Source: Yoonia litorea | GTDB lineage: Bacteria; Pseudomonadota; Alphaproteobacteria; Rhodobacterales; Rhodobacteraceae | Assembly: GCF_900114675.1 (NCBI RefSeq) | Contig: NZ_FOZM01000002.1 | Coordinates: 1-64,000, forward strand | DNA length: 64,000 nucleotides | Direction of reading: 5' to 3' | Shown here: piece after piece, positions 26,679 through 35,165 of the stretch | Numbering within the stretch: the first letter of the stretch is position 1 | Layout: each line of letters starts with the position of its first letter | The notes under the pieces: model-generated | Told to the model about the DNA's origin: nothing | What the model saw: only the letters and a program-made list of their open reading frames with translations | Database searches by the model: none | Made by a program: the position numbers and the translations under genes

Positions 26679-27562
26679 CAGTCATCCTGGCAGGCGCACT
26701 TGCAGCCTGTCAGAACAATTCCACAGAGACGGTCAGCGTCTCGACCCAGAACGTCAATGACACAAGGGTTGCCAAGTTCCTTTTCGGCGCAGCACCCGAA
26801 GGTTCACCGCAGTCGCCGCAGGCAATTGGCGGCTACGCCAGAGGGTGTCAGGCCGGTGCGGAACAACTCGCCGAAACCGGGCCAACCTGGCAAGCGATGC
26901 GGCTGTCGCGCAACCGCAACTGGGCACAACCGCAGACGGTGGACTTCGTTGAGGACCTGTCGCGCTTTGCTGCAACTCTTCCCGGTTGGGAAGGCATCTA
27001 TGTTGGTGACATGAGCCAGCCGCGCGGTGGGCCGATGCTGACCGGTCATGCCAGCCACCAGTCCGGTCTTGATGTGGATATCTGGATGTTGCCGCCTGAT
27101 CGCTTGAACCTGACAGAGCAGGAGCGCGAGAATATCTCCTCGATCTCCATGCGGCGCGCGGCAGGTGCCTATACCAATGACCGCTGGACGCCGCAGCACG
27201 AAGCCTTGCTGCGCGCAGCGGCATCGGACCCGCGCGTGGCGCGGATCTTTGTGTTTCCCGGGGCGAAAGTCGCCATGTGTAACTCGGCGACCGGCGATCG
27301 CGATTGGTTGCGCAAGATCAGACCATGGTGGGGGCATCACTATCACTTCCATGTGCGCCTGAACTGTCCTGCCGGGGATGCCGCTTGCGTCGATCAGGCC
27401 CCGCCACCGCCGGGTGACGGGTGCGACGATGCCGAAGGCTGGGTTGATCGTATTCTCAACCCACCGCCGCCAGATCCTGATGCGCCGCCACCAACGCCCC
27501 GCCCTGATATCACGATGGCGCAACTTCCGGGTCAGTGTCTGGCCGTGTTGAACGCCAACTGA
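26660..27562 (+). CDS. mepA: Penicillin-insensitive murein endopeptidase
   Basis: 300 residues. A lipoprotein signal with lipobox LAAC (Cys17) predicts outer- or inner-membrane anchoring. LAS-type zinc metallopeptidase motifs are clear: GHASHQSGLDVDIWM (His and Asp ligands) and WWGHHYHFHVRL. The enzyme cuts D-Ala-DAP cross-links in peptidoglycan. The tail from about residue 245 is proline-rich and cysteine-containing. Second gene of a run with the MFS transporter and the esterase-like gene. Confidence 0.94.
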   Translation: MVRFIVAVILAGALAACQNNSTETVSVSTQNVNDTRVAKFLFGAAPEGSPQSPQAIGGYARGCQAGAEQLAETGPTWQAMRLSRNRNWAQPQTVDFVEDLSRFAATLPGWEGIYVGDMSQPRGGPMLTGHASHQSGLDVDIWMLPPDRLNLTEQERENISSISMRRAAGAYTNDRWTPQHEALLRAAASDPRVARIFVFPGAKVAMCNSATGDRDWLRKIRPWWGHHYHFHVRLNCPAGDAACVDQAPPPPGDGCDDAEGWVDRILNPPPPDPDAPPPTPRPDITMAQLPGQCLAVLNAN

Positions 27563-28417
27563 ATGCGCCATTTTCTTGTGATTGGCCTTCTGGCGAGCGC
27601 CTCGCCAGCGGCCAGCGATGTCAGCCTTGTTTCCGATTTCGTCTGGCGTTTCGACGATGACCGCTTCGGCGGTTTTTCCGCGATCGAGATGGCGGATGAT
27701 GGCGCTAGCTTTACCGCACTCAGCGACCGTGGAAATTTCGTGCGCGCAACCGTTTCGCGTCAAGACAACCAGATCAGTGATGTCCAGCTTCTGAACTTCT
27801 ATCGGCTGACGGATGAGAACGGGCGTGGCCTGATGCACGCCTTTAACGACAGCGAGGGGTTGGCCGATCTTGGGAACGGTTCCTTTGCGGTGTCGTTTGA
27901 GTGGACCCACGGTTTGCGGACTTTTGATAGCATTGCTACCCCGCCTTCCCCGTTGATTACAGCACCGGGGTTTTCGATCTTCCAGCCGAACTCGTCGCTT
28001 GAGGCGCTCGCGGTTGATCGCGAGGGCAGTCTCTATACGATCCCGGAGCGTTCGGGCCGCGCAGAATGGCCGTTTCCGGTCTATCGCTACAAGGACGATG
28101 AATGGCGCATCGCATTCGAGATACCGCGCCACGGGAGCTTCCTGATCGCCGGGGCGGATTTCGGACCGGACGGCAGGCTTTATGTGCTTGAGCGCGATTT
28201 CCTCGGCATCGGGTTTCGCAGCCGGGTGCGCAGTTTCGAGGTCAACGGGTCAGACGAGAGGACCGTCCTGCAGACCGGGCCACTGGTGCATGACAATCTG
28301 GAAGGCATCAGCGTTTGGCAAAGCGGCGATGACATCATGCTGTCTCTGATCTCTGACGACAATTTCAGTGCGATCCAACGCACAGAGCTTGTCGAATATC
28401 GGTTGACGCAGAACTAG
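27563..28417 (+). CDS. Exported esterase-like (phytase-domain) beta-propeller protein
   Basis: 284 residues with a signal peptide (ASPAASD, cleavage near residue 18). The rest matches the esterase-like activity of phytase family: WRFDDDRFGGFSAIEM, a SDRGNFVRA segment, HAFNDSEGLADL and HDNLEGISVW. Activity not established; periplasmic. Its ATG directly abuts the mepA stop codon (no gap), so it belongs to that operon. Confidence 0.82.
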   Translation: MRHFLVIGLLASASPAASDVSLVSDFVWRFDDDRFGGFSAIEMADDGASFTALSDRGNFVRATVSRQDNQISDVQLLNFYRLTDENGRGLMHAFNDSEGLADLGNGSFAVSFEWTHGLRTFDSIATPPSPLITAPGFSIFQPNSSLEALAVDREGSLYTIPERSGRAEWPFPVYRYKDDEWRIAFEIPRHGSFLIAGADFGPDGRLYVLERDFLGIGFRSRVRSFEVNGSDERTVLQTGPLVHDNLEGISVWQSGDDIMLSLISDDNFSAIQRTELVEYRLTQN

Positions 28418-28489
28418 CCAGGCGGTAGATCGCGCCGTCCCCAGGGTCGGGGACCAAGTGCCGCAACCTTGTCAAAACGGATATCTGAT

Positions 28490-29131
28490 ATGACACGCAT
28501 CCTTCCCGGCGTTCTCGCCATGGCCACGATTGTGGTCGCCTCAAACATTCTTGTGCAATTTCTCCTGCTCGACGGTCTGCTGACCTGGGGCGCGTTCACC
28601 TATCCGCTGGCGTTTCTTGTCACCGATATCATGAATCGTGTCTATGGCGCCGCTGCCGCGCGGAGGGTTGTCTTTTCGGGTCTCGTGGTCGGGATCATCT
28701 GTTCGCTGATTGGCAGCCAGATCATGTTGCAGGGTGATGGTTACGAATATCCTGCTGTTGCGCTCAGGATCGCGATTGGTTCGGCAACGGCGTTTCTGGT
28801 GGCACAGCTTCTTGATATTGCCGTCTTTGACCGTCTGCGTGACGGCTCGTGGTGGAAAGCACCGCTGGGCAGCACGCTTGTCGGCTCGACCGTCGATACA
28901 ATCATCTTTTTCAGCATCGCTTTTGCGTCTGTTTTCAATGGGTTGAGCGCATCAGCCGCGGAAGAGGTCATCTGGGCGCAGGACGCGGCCCCGTTCCTAA
29001 ACATCGGTCCGATGGTCCCTCTTTGGGTCACTTTGGCTGTCGCTGACTGGGGGGTGAAGCTGAGTATCGCCCTGCTTGCACTGGTGCCATTTCGCATCAT
29101 TGTGGGCCGGATCATGGCACGGACGGTCTAA
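28490..29131 (+). CDS. Queuosine-precursor transporter, VUT family (YhhQ-like)
   Basis: 213 residues with about six membrane segments. FPLAFLVTDIMNRVYG-type motif (here YPLAFLVTDIMNRVYG) is diagnostic of the VUT/YhhQ family, which imports queuosine precursors such as preQ0/preQ1. I use the ATG at 28490; a TTG 21 nt upstream is possible. A GTCCCC/GGGGAC hairpin (28437-28454) lies in the leader, but I could not match it to a known preQ1 riboswitch. Confidence 0.85.
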   Translation: MTRILPGVLAMATIVVASNILVQFLLLDGLLTWGAFTYPLAFLVTDIMNRVYGAAAARRVVFSGLVVGIICSLIGSQIMLQGDGYEYPAVALRIAIGSATAFLVAQLLDIAVFDRLRDGSWWKAPLGSTLVGSTVDTIIFFSIAFASVFNGLSASAAEEVIWAQDAAPFLNIGPMVPLWVTLAVADWGVKLSIALLALVPFRIIVGRIMARTV

Positions 29132-29202
29132 ACGCCACTGCTGGTATCTTTTTTCTTGAATTATACCAAATCTGTGCCAACTTTCGATTAGGCGAAACAT
29201 TT

Positions 29203-29340
29203 GAAAGGAGGTGATCCAGTGCATCATGAGGTATTGGAGAAGTGTGTCGGGACAACTTGGGAGGTTCGCAGCTGAGGCAGCCCTTGGCTGAAGAATACCC
29301 AAGGTGGGGATCCTAACCGAACCACCTCCCTTAATTCAGG
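29203..29340 (+). ncRNA. Candidate structured RNA or leader with extended Shine-Dalgarno, unknown
   Basis: GAAAGGAGGTGATCCAG (29203-29219) is complementary to 17 nt at the 3' end of 16S rRNA. CTTGGG (29256-29261) can pair with CCCAAG (29298-29303) around a small CAGCC/GGCTG hairpin, and CACCTCC (29323-29329) can pair back to GGAGGTG (29207-29213), masking it. A terminator follows at 29341. The element has clear ends and internal pairing, so a discrete transcript is likely. I know no family that matches. Confidence 0.5.
29219..29275 (+). CDS. Possible 18-residue peptide behind the extended ribosome binding site
   Basis: GTG at 29219 lies 7 nt after AGGAGG and reads VHHEVLEKCVGTTWEVRS then TGA. 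An overlapping alternative starts at ATG 29226 (21 residues, MRYWRSVSGQLGRF...). Spacing favours the GTG. There is no homologue known to me, so this may be a regulatory leader peptide or not translated at all. Confidence 0.3.
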   Translation: MHHEVLEKCVGTTWEVRS

Positions 29341-29375
29341 AAAGGGCCATCCCATCGCCGGGGTGGCCCTTTTTC
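29341..29375 (+). terminator. Strong terminator upstream of arfB
   Basis: AAAGGGCCA and TGGCCCTTT arms, with additional inner pairing, are followed by a T run. It separates the structured element from arfB. Confidence 0.85.
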
Positions 29376-29377
29376 CA

Positions 29378-29443
29378 TGTGCACAAGGCGTACACAGGCT
29401 GTACACCAGCTGTACACAGCCTGTGCAGACACCTGCTGTACAG
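29378..29443 (+). repeat. 11-bp tandem repeat array of TGTACAC-type units
   Basis: Units begin at 29378, 29389, 29400, 29411 and 29422, an exact 11-bp period: TGTGCAC, CGTACAC, TGTACAC, TGTACAC, TGTGCAG. A sixth unit (TGTACAG) starts at 29437. The core TGTACA is itself palindromic. The array fills the space between the terminator and arfB, where the promoter of arfB should be. Confidence 0.8.
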
Positions 29444-29467
29444 ACATCCACCCGCCAAAGGCCGCAT

Positions 29468-29881
29468 ATGCGCATCAATGACAAGATCGAGATTGCCGAC
29501 TGGGAGCTGACCGAAAGCTTCGTGCGGGCCTCTGGTCCCGGTGGGCAAAACGTCAACAAGGTGGCCACAGCAGTCGAGTTACGGTTCGAGGCCATGCGCT
29601 CCCCGCATTTGCCGCAGCCGGTCAAGGCGCGGTTGAAGCGGCTGGCCGGCAGCCGTTGGACGCAAGACGGTGCTGTTGTGATCTTTGTTCAGGAGACCCG
29701 CAGCCAAGCCAGAAACCGCGAGATCGCACGCAAACGGCTGGCCGACCTGATTGCGAAAGCCTGCGAAAAGCCAAAGCGCCGCATCCCGACAAAGCCGACC
29801 TATGGGTCGGTCAAACGCCGCCTGAAGGCCAAAAAGGCGCGCGGAGAAATCAAAGCCCTGCGCGGGAAGGTCGAGGAATAG
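29468..29881 (+). CDS. arfB: ArfB (YaeJ), alternative ribosome-rescue peptidyl-tRNA hydrolase
   Basis: 137 residues. The release-factor catalytic motif GGQ is present in SGPGGQNVNK (about residue 27), and the C terminus is a highly basic tail (KPTYGSVKRRLKAKKARGE) that enters the empty mRNA channel of stalled ribosomes. It hydrolyses peptidyl-tRNA on non-stop ribosomes, backing up tmRNA. The start MRINDKIEIADWEL fits the family. The upstream repeat array and structured element are unusual for this gene. Confidence 0.95.
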   Translation: MRINDKIEIADWELTESFVRASGPGGQNVNKVATAVELRFEAMRSPHLPQPVKARLKRLAGSRWTQDGAVVIFVQETRSQARNREIARKRLADLIAKACEKPKRRIPTKPTYGSVKRRLKAKKARGEIKALRGKVEE

Positions 29882-29977
29882 GCCCCAGATCTGCGCCAGC
29901 CGCTTTCGCGGCAGAGTCATACCGGATTTTAATCTTTTTGCTTTTTTCTGTCGACGCGACGTGAGCGGGGCAAGAAC

Positions 29978-31075
29978 ATGCAATTTTTACAAATCCTCCT
30001 GGCACCTGCACTGGCTGTGATGGGGATCGCATTCATTTACAATCTGCTACTACAACGCTTTGCAGACAGTCGGTTTCGTGATGCCGCCTTTGGGTTGATG
30101 TTCGGCGGGGCCATTGTTCTTGGCATGGCAAATCCGATTTCGCTTGGCGACGGGGTCATCTTTGATTCGCGCAGTCTGATCCTGGGTGCTGCCGTGGCAT
30201 TTTGCAGCTACCGTGCTGGTGCAATTGCACTCGGCATTTCCTTGTGCAGCAGGATTGTCATCGGGGGGGCGGGTGTTGTCTCGGGCGTCGTCGGGCTGAT
30301 TTTGGCCTTTGGACTTGCGGTCGCATGGGTCCACTGGGCATTTCCAAAGATCAAGAACCCTTTCATCGCTGATGCCAGCCTTGCAATTGCCATCTCTCCG
30401 ACCCTTCTGGCTGTGTTCCTCTTGCCGTGGGATCTGGCTATTTCCATTCTTCAGACCGTGGGGCCGGTCATCACGCTGTGCAATCTGGTGGGAATGGTCG
30501 TACTGGGGTTCGTTTTCAGACGTGAAATCCGGCAGTTCAACCGCCGTAGCGACCTTTTGCGCGAGGCGACAACAGACCCGCTGACGAACCTGCTGAACCG
30601 CCGTGGTTTTGATCGCAGCGTGCATCACGCCGCGCGACCACATCAGACCGGGCGTGCCTTGCTTTACTTTGACATCGACAACTTCAAACATATCAATGAC
30701 ACCCTCGGGCATGACACCGGCGATCTTGTCCTGGGTCTGATCGCCAAACGTATCGGTGAAAGCCTGCGCGAGGATGCCAAGTTTGCCCGCCAGGGCGGCG
30801 ACGAATTCTCGATCTATCTGCCAGACATCGACGAAACGGACGTGCGCAGCGTCGCAGACCGGTTGTGCCGGATCATCAATCAGGCCCCTTTCCAGATTGA
30901 TGGAAAGCAGGTGGACGTCTCGATCAGCATGGGCGCGTTCTGGGCCGAAGAAGATCTTTCACTCGACCACATGATCAAGGCCGCTGACGAACAGCTCTTG
31001 CTGGCCAAACAAGCCGGAAAAAACCGCGCGCAGATACGCTTTGCCCGCACGACAAATCTGGCAGCCCACGCCTAG
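29978..31075 (+). CDS. Membrane-bound diguanylate cyclase (GGDEF)
   Basis: 365 residues: an N-terminal membrane sensor of about six segments resembling 5TMR-LYT (about 1-185), then a GGDEF domain (about 200-350) with the intact active motif RQGGDEFSIY and LYFDIDNFKHINDTLGH. It should make cyclic di-GMP. No inhibitory RxxD sits at the usual place ahead of GGDEF (REDA is there), so product inhibition by the I-site is unlikely. The signal sensed is unknown. Cyclic di-GMP could influence the flagellar genes 20 kb away. Confidence 0.9.
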   Translation: MQFLQILLAPALAVMGIAFIYNLLLQRFADSRFRDAAFGLMFGGAIVLGMANPISLGDGVIFDSRSLILGAAVAFCSYRAGAIALGISLCSRIVIGGAGVVSGVVGLILAFGLAVAWVHWAFPKIKNPFIADASLAIAISPTLLAVFLLPWDLAISILQTVGPVITLCNLVGMVVLGFVFRREIRQFNRRSDLLREATTDPLTNLLNRRGFDRSVHHAARPHQTGRALLYFDIDNFKHINDTLGHDTGDLVLGLIAKRIGESLREDAKFARQGGDEFSIYLPDIDETDVRSVADRLCRIINQAPFQIDGKQVDVSISMGAFWAEEDLSLDHMIKAADEQLLLAKQAGKNRAQIRFARTTNLAAHA

Positions 31076-31161
31076 GTCGCGGCCCGGCCTTAGTCTGCCA
31101 AAGACTTGAAACAGCACTGATTGCCGCGCGCGAAAGTTGGCACCAATCTGACAGGCGCGTC

Positions 31162-32454
31162 CTAGACAGTGACTTTCATGGCCGTCTGGTCGCCCACGTC
31201 AAAAACCCGCTTGTAACGGGCAATCTCTTCAGCGGGGCCCATTGCTTTGTTGGGGTTGTCGCTCAACTTCACGGTCGGACGTCCATCTGCGGCTACCGCC
31301 TTGCACACTAGCGAAAATGGCACGAGCGCGTCTTTTGCCACCAGGCCCTTGAAGTCGTTGGTCAGCATCGTGCCCCAGCCGAACGACACGCGCACGCGGT
31401 CGGAAAACTGGCCGTGCAGTTCCTTGATCTTTTCCACATCCAGCCCGTCCGAAAAAATGATCAGCTTTTCTGACGGGTCTTCGCCACGTGATTTCCACCA
31501 ATTGATCGCCGTTTCCGCACCGACTGCCGGATCGCCGCTATCAACGCGGATGCCCGTCCAGCCTGCCAGCCAGTCAGGCGCGCCTTCCAGAAAACCCTTT
31601 GTGCCATAGGTGTCAGGCAGGATGATGCGCAGGTTGCCGTCATGTTCCTCATGCCAATCGGCCAGAACATCGTATGGCGCCTGCCGCAGCGCCTCATCGC
31701 CCTCGGCCAAAGCAGCATAGACCATCGGTAACTCATGGGCGTTGGTGCCGATGGCCTCGATATCGCGGTGCATCGCAATGCGGCAGTTCGACGTCCCGAT
31801 AAAGCTTTCGCCGAGCCCTTCCATCATGGCCTGGACGCACCAGTCTTGCCAAAGATAGCTATGTCGCCTGCGTGTCCCGAAGTCAGCCAACCGCAATCCC
31901 TCGACCGGCTTGAGCGCCTCGACCTTTTCCCACAGCTTCGTCATGGCGCGCGCATAAAGCACCTGCAGTTCGAATTTGCCCATATCCCGCAGAACCGCAC
32001 GACTGCGCAGTTCCATGATCACGGCCAGCGCGGGAATTTCCCACAGCATGACCTCCGGCCATGTCCCCTCGAAGGTCAGCTCGTATTGGCCGTCCTTCTT
32101 CTCCAGATGGTAGGGCGGCAGTGACAGGTTCTCGAACCATTCCATGAAGGCCGGCGTGAACATCTGCCGCTTGCCGTAAAACGTGTTGCCCCGCAGCCAT
32201 GTGCTTTCGCCGCGTGTCAGACGCAGACTGCGAATGTGGTCAAGCTGTTCGCGCAGCTCGCCTTCATCGACAAGTTCGGCCAGTCTGATCGACTTGGTCC
32301 GGTTGATCAGGGAAAACGTCACCCTGGTGTCAGGCCGGTTGCGAAAGACGGACTGACACATCAGAAGCTTGTAAAAATCTGTGTCGATCAGTGACCGGAC
32401 AATCGGATCAATCTTCCATTTATGGTTCCAGACGCGTGTTGCGATATCGACCAT
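31162..32454 (-). CDS. pncB: Nicotinate phosphoribosyltransferase
   Basis: 430 residues, normal length. The enzyme joins nicotinate and PRPP to give NaMN for NAD salvage. Visible features: SLIDTDFYKLLMCQSVF at the N terminus, the catalytic-His region in DFGTRRRHSY, and the PRPP-site GIRVDSGDP. Nicotinamidase pncA, which makes its substrate, lies 1 kb away on the same strand with one opposite-strand gene between. Confidence 0.95.
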   Translation of the reverse strand: MVDIATRVWNHKWKIDPIVRSLIDTDFYKLLMCQSVFRNRPDTRVTFSLINRTKSIRLAELVDEGELREQLDHIRSLRLTRGESTWLRGNTFYGKRQMFTPAFMEWFENLSLPPYHLEKKDGQYELTFEGTWPEVMLWEIPALAVIMELRSRAVLRDMGKFELQVLYARAMTKLWEKVEALKPVEGLRLADFGTRRRHSYLWQDWCVQAMMEGLGESFIGTSNCRIAMHRDIEAIGTNAHELPMVYAALAEGDEALRQAPYDVLADWHEEHDGNLRIILPDTYGTKGFLEGAPDWLAGWTGIRVDSGDPAVGAETAINWWKSRGEDPSEKLIIFSDGLDVEKIKELHGQFSDRVRVSFGWGTMLTNDFKGLVAKDALVPFSLVCKAVAADGRPTVKLSDNPNKAMGPAEEIARYKRVFDVGDQTAMKVTV

Positions 32455-32598
32455 GTGCTGTTCCCTCGTTTGGCAACGGTCTTAGACCAAGTGTCGCCCG
32501 CACTGGCAAGAAAAACGCGCAGTGACGCGCCGGGGCAAGAATAGATATCGCGATCGGGGCAAAGCTGTGGTCTATCTCGCGCGATCAACGGAGCAATC

Positions 32599-33462
32599 AT
32601 GACACAGCCCTCTTCCCCCTATTCTGCCAGACTGGTGCTGACGGTGGTCGTTGCCATGACGCTGATTGTCGGTGGTGACGCAGCTGCGACAGTGCTGACG
32701 GGATCGGGCTTTCCGCAGACCTTCGTGGCATGGACCCGCTTTGCCGTCGCGGCTGTGCTGTTGGCGCCTTTTCTGGGTTTGCGGCGCAGCGAGGTTGCGC
32801 ATTTTCTCGACTGGCGGCTCTATCTCAGGGCGGGGCTGATCGTGGGAGGGATCGTCTCGATCCTGACCGCGCTGCTGACAGAACCGCTGGCCAATGTCTT
32901 TGGCGGTTTCTTTGTCGGTCCGGTAGTGTCCTATTTTTTGTCGGCAGCGCTTTTGGGCGAACGGATCACACCGTTGCGCACGCTGTTGCTGCTTGGCAGC
33001 TTTGCCGGGGTGCTTCTGGTGGTCAAGCCGGGGTTCGGCATGACCGTGGGGATGGCATTTTCATTGCTCGCCGGCACGTTTTACGGCGGCTATCTGGTCG
33101 CCACGCGGTGGCTCGCCAGCGCATTCAGGCCGCGTTTTCTTTTGTTGTCGCAACTCAGCATCGGCGCGGTCATGCTCTCGCCCTTTGCCTTCGCAGACAG
33201 GCCCGATTTCACGGTGCTGGCCCTCGCGCTGGTTCTGATGTCAGCTTTGGGCTCGGCTGGCGGAAACTTGCTGCTGGTTCTGGCCAATCGCAGTGCACCA
33301 GCAGGCGTCATTGCACCGCTGATCTACAGCCAGCTGGTCGCCGCCATGGCCATCGGCTGGGCCGTCTTTGGCGATTGGCCGGATCTGCTCAGCTTCGCCG
33401 GTCTGGTCGTGATCATGGTCGGAGGCGTGTCCTCGGTCTGGTTTGCCAGACAGGGACGCTAG
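32599..33462 (+). CDS. DMT/EamA-family permease
   Basis: 287 residues with about ten membrane segments in two EamA halves, as in drug/metabolite transporters. Substrate unknown. It sits between pncB and pncA, so carriage of a pyridine compound is conceivable but only from position. Its stop overlaps the pncA stop by 4 bp (CTAG). Confidence 0.85.
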   Translation: MTQPSSPYSARLVLTVVVAMTLIVGGDAAATVLTGSGFPQTFVAWTRFAVAAVLLAPFLGLRRSEVAHFLDWRLYLRAGLIVGGIVSILTALLTEPLANVFGGFFVGPVVSYFLSAALLGERITPLRTLLLLGSFAGVLLVVKPGFGMTVGMAFSLLAGTFYGGYLVATRWLASAFRPRFLLLSQLSIGAVMLSPFAFADRPDFTVLALALVLMSALGSAGGNLLLVLANRSAPAGVIAPLIYSQLVAAMAIGWAVFGDWPDLLSFAGLVVIMVGGVSSVWFARQGR

Positions 33463-34052
33463 GCGAGCGTCACACCGGCCCCCCGCATGGAGTCCTTGGC
33501 CCCCTCCAATGACCCGTCGAAATCAATCGCGCGACACAGATCCTCACGTACTTTGACGTCAAATCCCAGTCGCGCGGCATCAACCGCCGAATAGGCCACA
33601 CAAAAATCAGTGGCCAGCCCGACAAGGGTCAGCCGGTCAATGCCGCGTGTGCGCAAATACCCCTCTAAGCCGGTCGGCGTGGTCTTGTCGTTTTCAAAGA
33701 AGGCAGAATAGCTGTCGATTGCCGGATTAAACCCTTTGCGGATGATCAGATCGGCACGGTCAACGGCGAGATTGGTGTGAAACTTGGCACCCATACTGCC
33801 CTGAATACAATGATCAGGCCAAAGGACCTGCGGCCCGTAGGGCATCTCGGTCATGGTCATGGGTGCTGCATCGTGGGTGCTGGCGAATGACGAATGCCCC
33901 GCCGGATGCCAGTCTTGGGTCAGGATAACAGCCCCGAAATCGGCCATCAGCATATTGATCCCGTCAACGATCTCGTCACCCCCGCTGACAGCCAGTGCGC
34001 CGCCGGGGCAAAAATCATTCTGTACGTCAATCACGACCAAGGCTTCGGTCAT
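33459..34052 (-). CDS. pncA: Nicotinamidase
   Basis: 197 residues of the isochorismatase-like fold. Catalytic Asp is in VIDVQNDFCPGG, metal ligands in DWHPAGHSSF, and the nucleophilic Cys in LATDFCVAYSA. It converts nicotinamide to nicotinate, the substrate of PncB. GGAGGG lies 9 nt before the ATG at 34052, which sets the start. Confidence 0.94.
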   Translation of the reverse strand: MTEALVVIDVQNDFCPGGALAVSGGDEIVDGINMLMADFGAVILTQDWHPAGHSSFASTHDAAPMTMTEMPYGPQVLWPDHCIQGSMGAKFHTNLAVDRADLIIRKGFNPAIDSYSAFFENDKTTPTGLEGYLRTRGIDRLTLVGLATDFCVAYSAVDAARLGFDVKVREDLCRAIDFDGSLEGAKDSMRGAGVTLA

Positions 34053-34162
34053 TATGTGGCCCTCCATCAGATGTGGTAAGGATTAGCAGCCCCACGCGAT
34101 GAGCGCGACCAACTTTCCAGACAGCCCCGTCGAAAACGCGGCCTCGATCATTATCGGCCCCG

Positions 34163-34206
34163 AAATATCCTGGGGGAGCCCCGCTAGGGGCGGGGGCAAA
34201 GCCCCC
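34163..34206. repeat. Double-hairpin intergenic element of Rhodobacteraceae type
   Basis: ATATCCTGGGGGAGC is followed by two adjacent hairpins, GCCCC-GCTA-GGGGC (34178-34191) and GGGGGC-AAA-GCCCCC (34192-34206). The minus-strand reading CTCCCCCAGGATATTT resembles an abundant dispersed element that I recall from Rhodobacteraceae intergenic regions. Only one copy is visible here, so repeat status is from memory, not from this window. Confidence 0.45.
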
Positions 34207-34251
34207 CTCATCACGCTTGAAGAAATCCCGGCCCCGTCGTATGGGGCAGGC

Positions 34252-35157
34252 ATGTATACGATCGCTGCTCTTTATCATTTCACCCGATTTGACGACCTTG
34301 AGGCCATTCAACAGCCGCTCAAGACGCTTTGCCAATCCGAAGGGATCACCGGCACGTTGCTGGTCGCCAAAGAAGGGATCAACGGAACAATCGCTGGCTC
34401 ACGCGAGGGCATTGACCGGGTCATTGCGCATATTCAGGGCCTGCCGGGCTGCGCCGATCTGGAGTGGAAGGAAAGCCACGCCGAAACACCGCCGTTTCAT
34501 CGCATGAAGGTGCGCTTGAAAAAAGAAATTGTCACGATGGGCCAACCTGACGTCGATCCGGTGGCGCGCGTGGGTCACTATGTTGATCCTGCCGACTGGA
34601 ACGATCTCATCTCGGCGCCTGATGTGGCGGTGATTGATACGCGCAATGACTACGAGGTCGCGATCGGCACATTCGAGGGGGCGATCGACCCTGAGACCAC
34701 AAGCTTTCGCGAGTTCCCGCAATGGTGGGAAGAGAACAAGGATCGGTTTCACAACAAGCGTATCGCCATGTTCTGCACCGGCGGCATCCGCTGTGAAAAA
34801 TCCACCAATTACCTGATGGGGCAAGGCGTAGACGAGGTCTATCACCTCAAGGGTGGTATCCTGAAGTATCTTGAAAACGTCCCAAAAGAAGAAAGCAAAT
34901 GGGATGGAGAGTGCTTTGTCTTTGATGCCCGCGTCAGCGTCGGGCACGGCCTGAAAGAAGGCCCGCATATCCTGTGTCATGCCTGCCGCCGTCCGTTGCG
35001 CCCCGAAGACAGGGATCATCCGGGTTTTGAGCAGGGTGTCTCCTGTCATCAGTGTGTTGACGAAACCTCCGACGCCGACAAGGCCCGCTTTCGTGAACGT
35101 CAAAAACAGATGGCGCTCGCCAAGGCGCGCGGCACCCACCACATCGGGGGCATCTAG
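34252..35157 (+). CDS. trhO: TrhO, oxygen-dependent tRNA uridine-34 hydroxylase (rhodanese domain)
   Basis: 301 residues. An N-terminal acylphosphatase-like domain (LVAKEGINGTIAGSREG) is followed by a rhodanese domain with catalytic Cys in MFCTGGIRCEKST. A C-terminal zinc-like cysteine cluster is present (ILCHACRRPL, VSCHQCVDE). The enzyme hydroxylates U34 of certain tRNAs. The ATG at 34252 gives the family start MYTIAALYHFTRF; a longer reading frame upstream covers the hairpin element and is rejected. Confidence 0.94.
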   Translation: MYTIAALYHFTRFDDLEAIQQPLKTLCQSEGITGTLLVAKEGINGTIAGSREGIDRVIAHIQGLPGCADLEWKESHAETPPFHRMKVRLKKEIVTMGQPDVDPVARVGHYVDPADWNDLISAPDVAVIDTRNDYEVAIGTFEGAIDPETTSFREFPQWWEENKDRFHNKRIAMFCTGGIRCEKSTNYLMGQGVDEVYHLKGGILKYLENVPKEESKWDGECFVFDARVSVGHGLKEGPHILCHACRRPLRPEDRDHPGFEQGVSCHQCVDETSDADKARFRERQKQMALAKARGTHHIGGI

Positions 35158-35165
35158 GGCCTGAC

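Noticed and set aside
26804-28132. 442-codon open frame on the minus strand
   Set aside because: It is antisense to mepA and the esterase-like gene, which have clear motifs; the frame is a GC-rich mirror image.
28418-28489. preQ1 riboswitch before the queuosine-precursor transporter
   Set aside because: Only a simple GTCCCC/GGGGAC hairpin is present; the conserved preQ1 aptamer bases were not seen.
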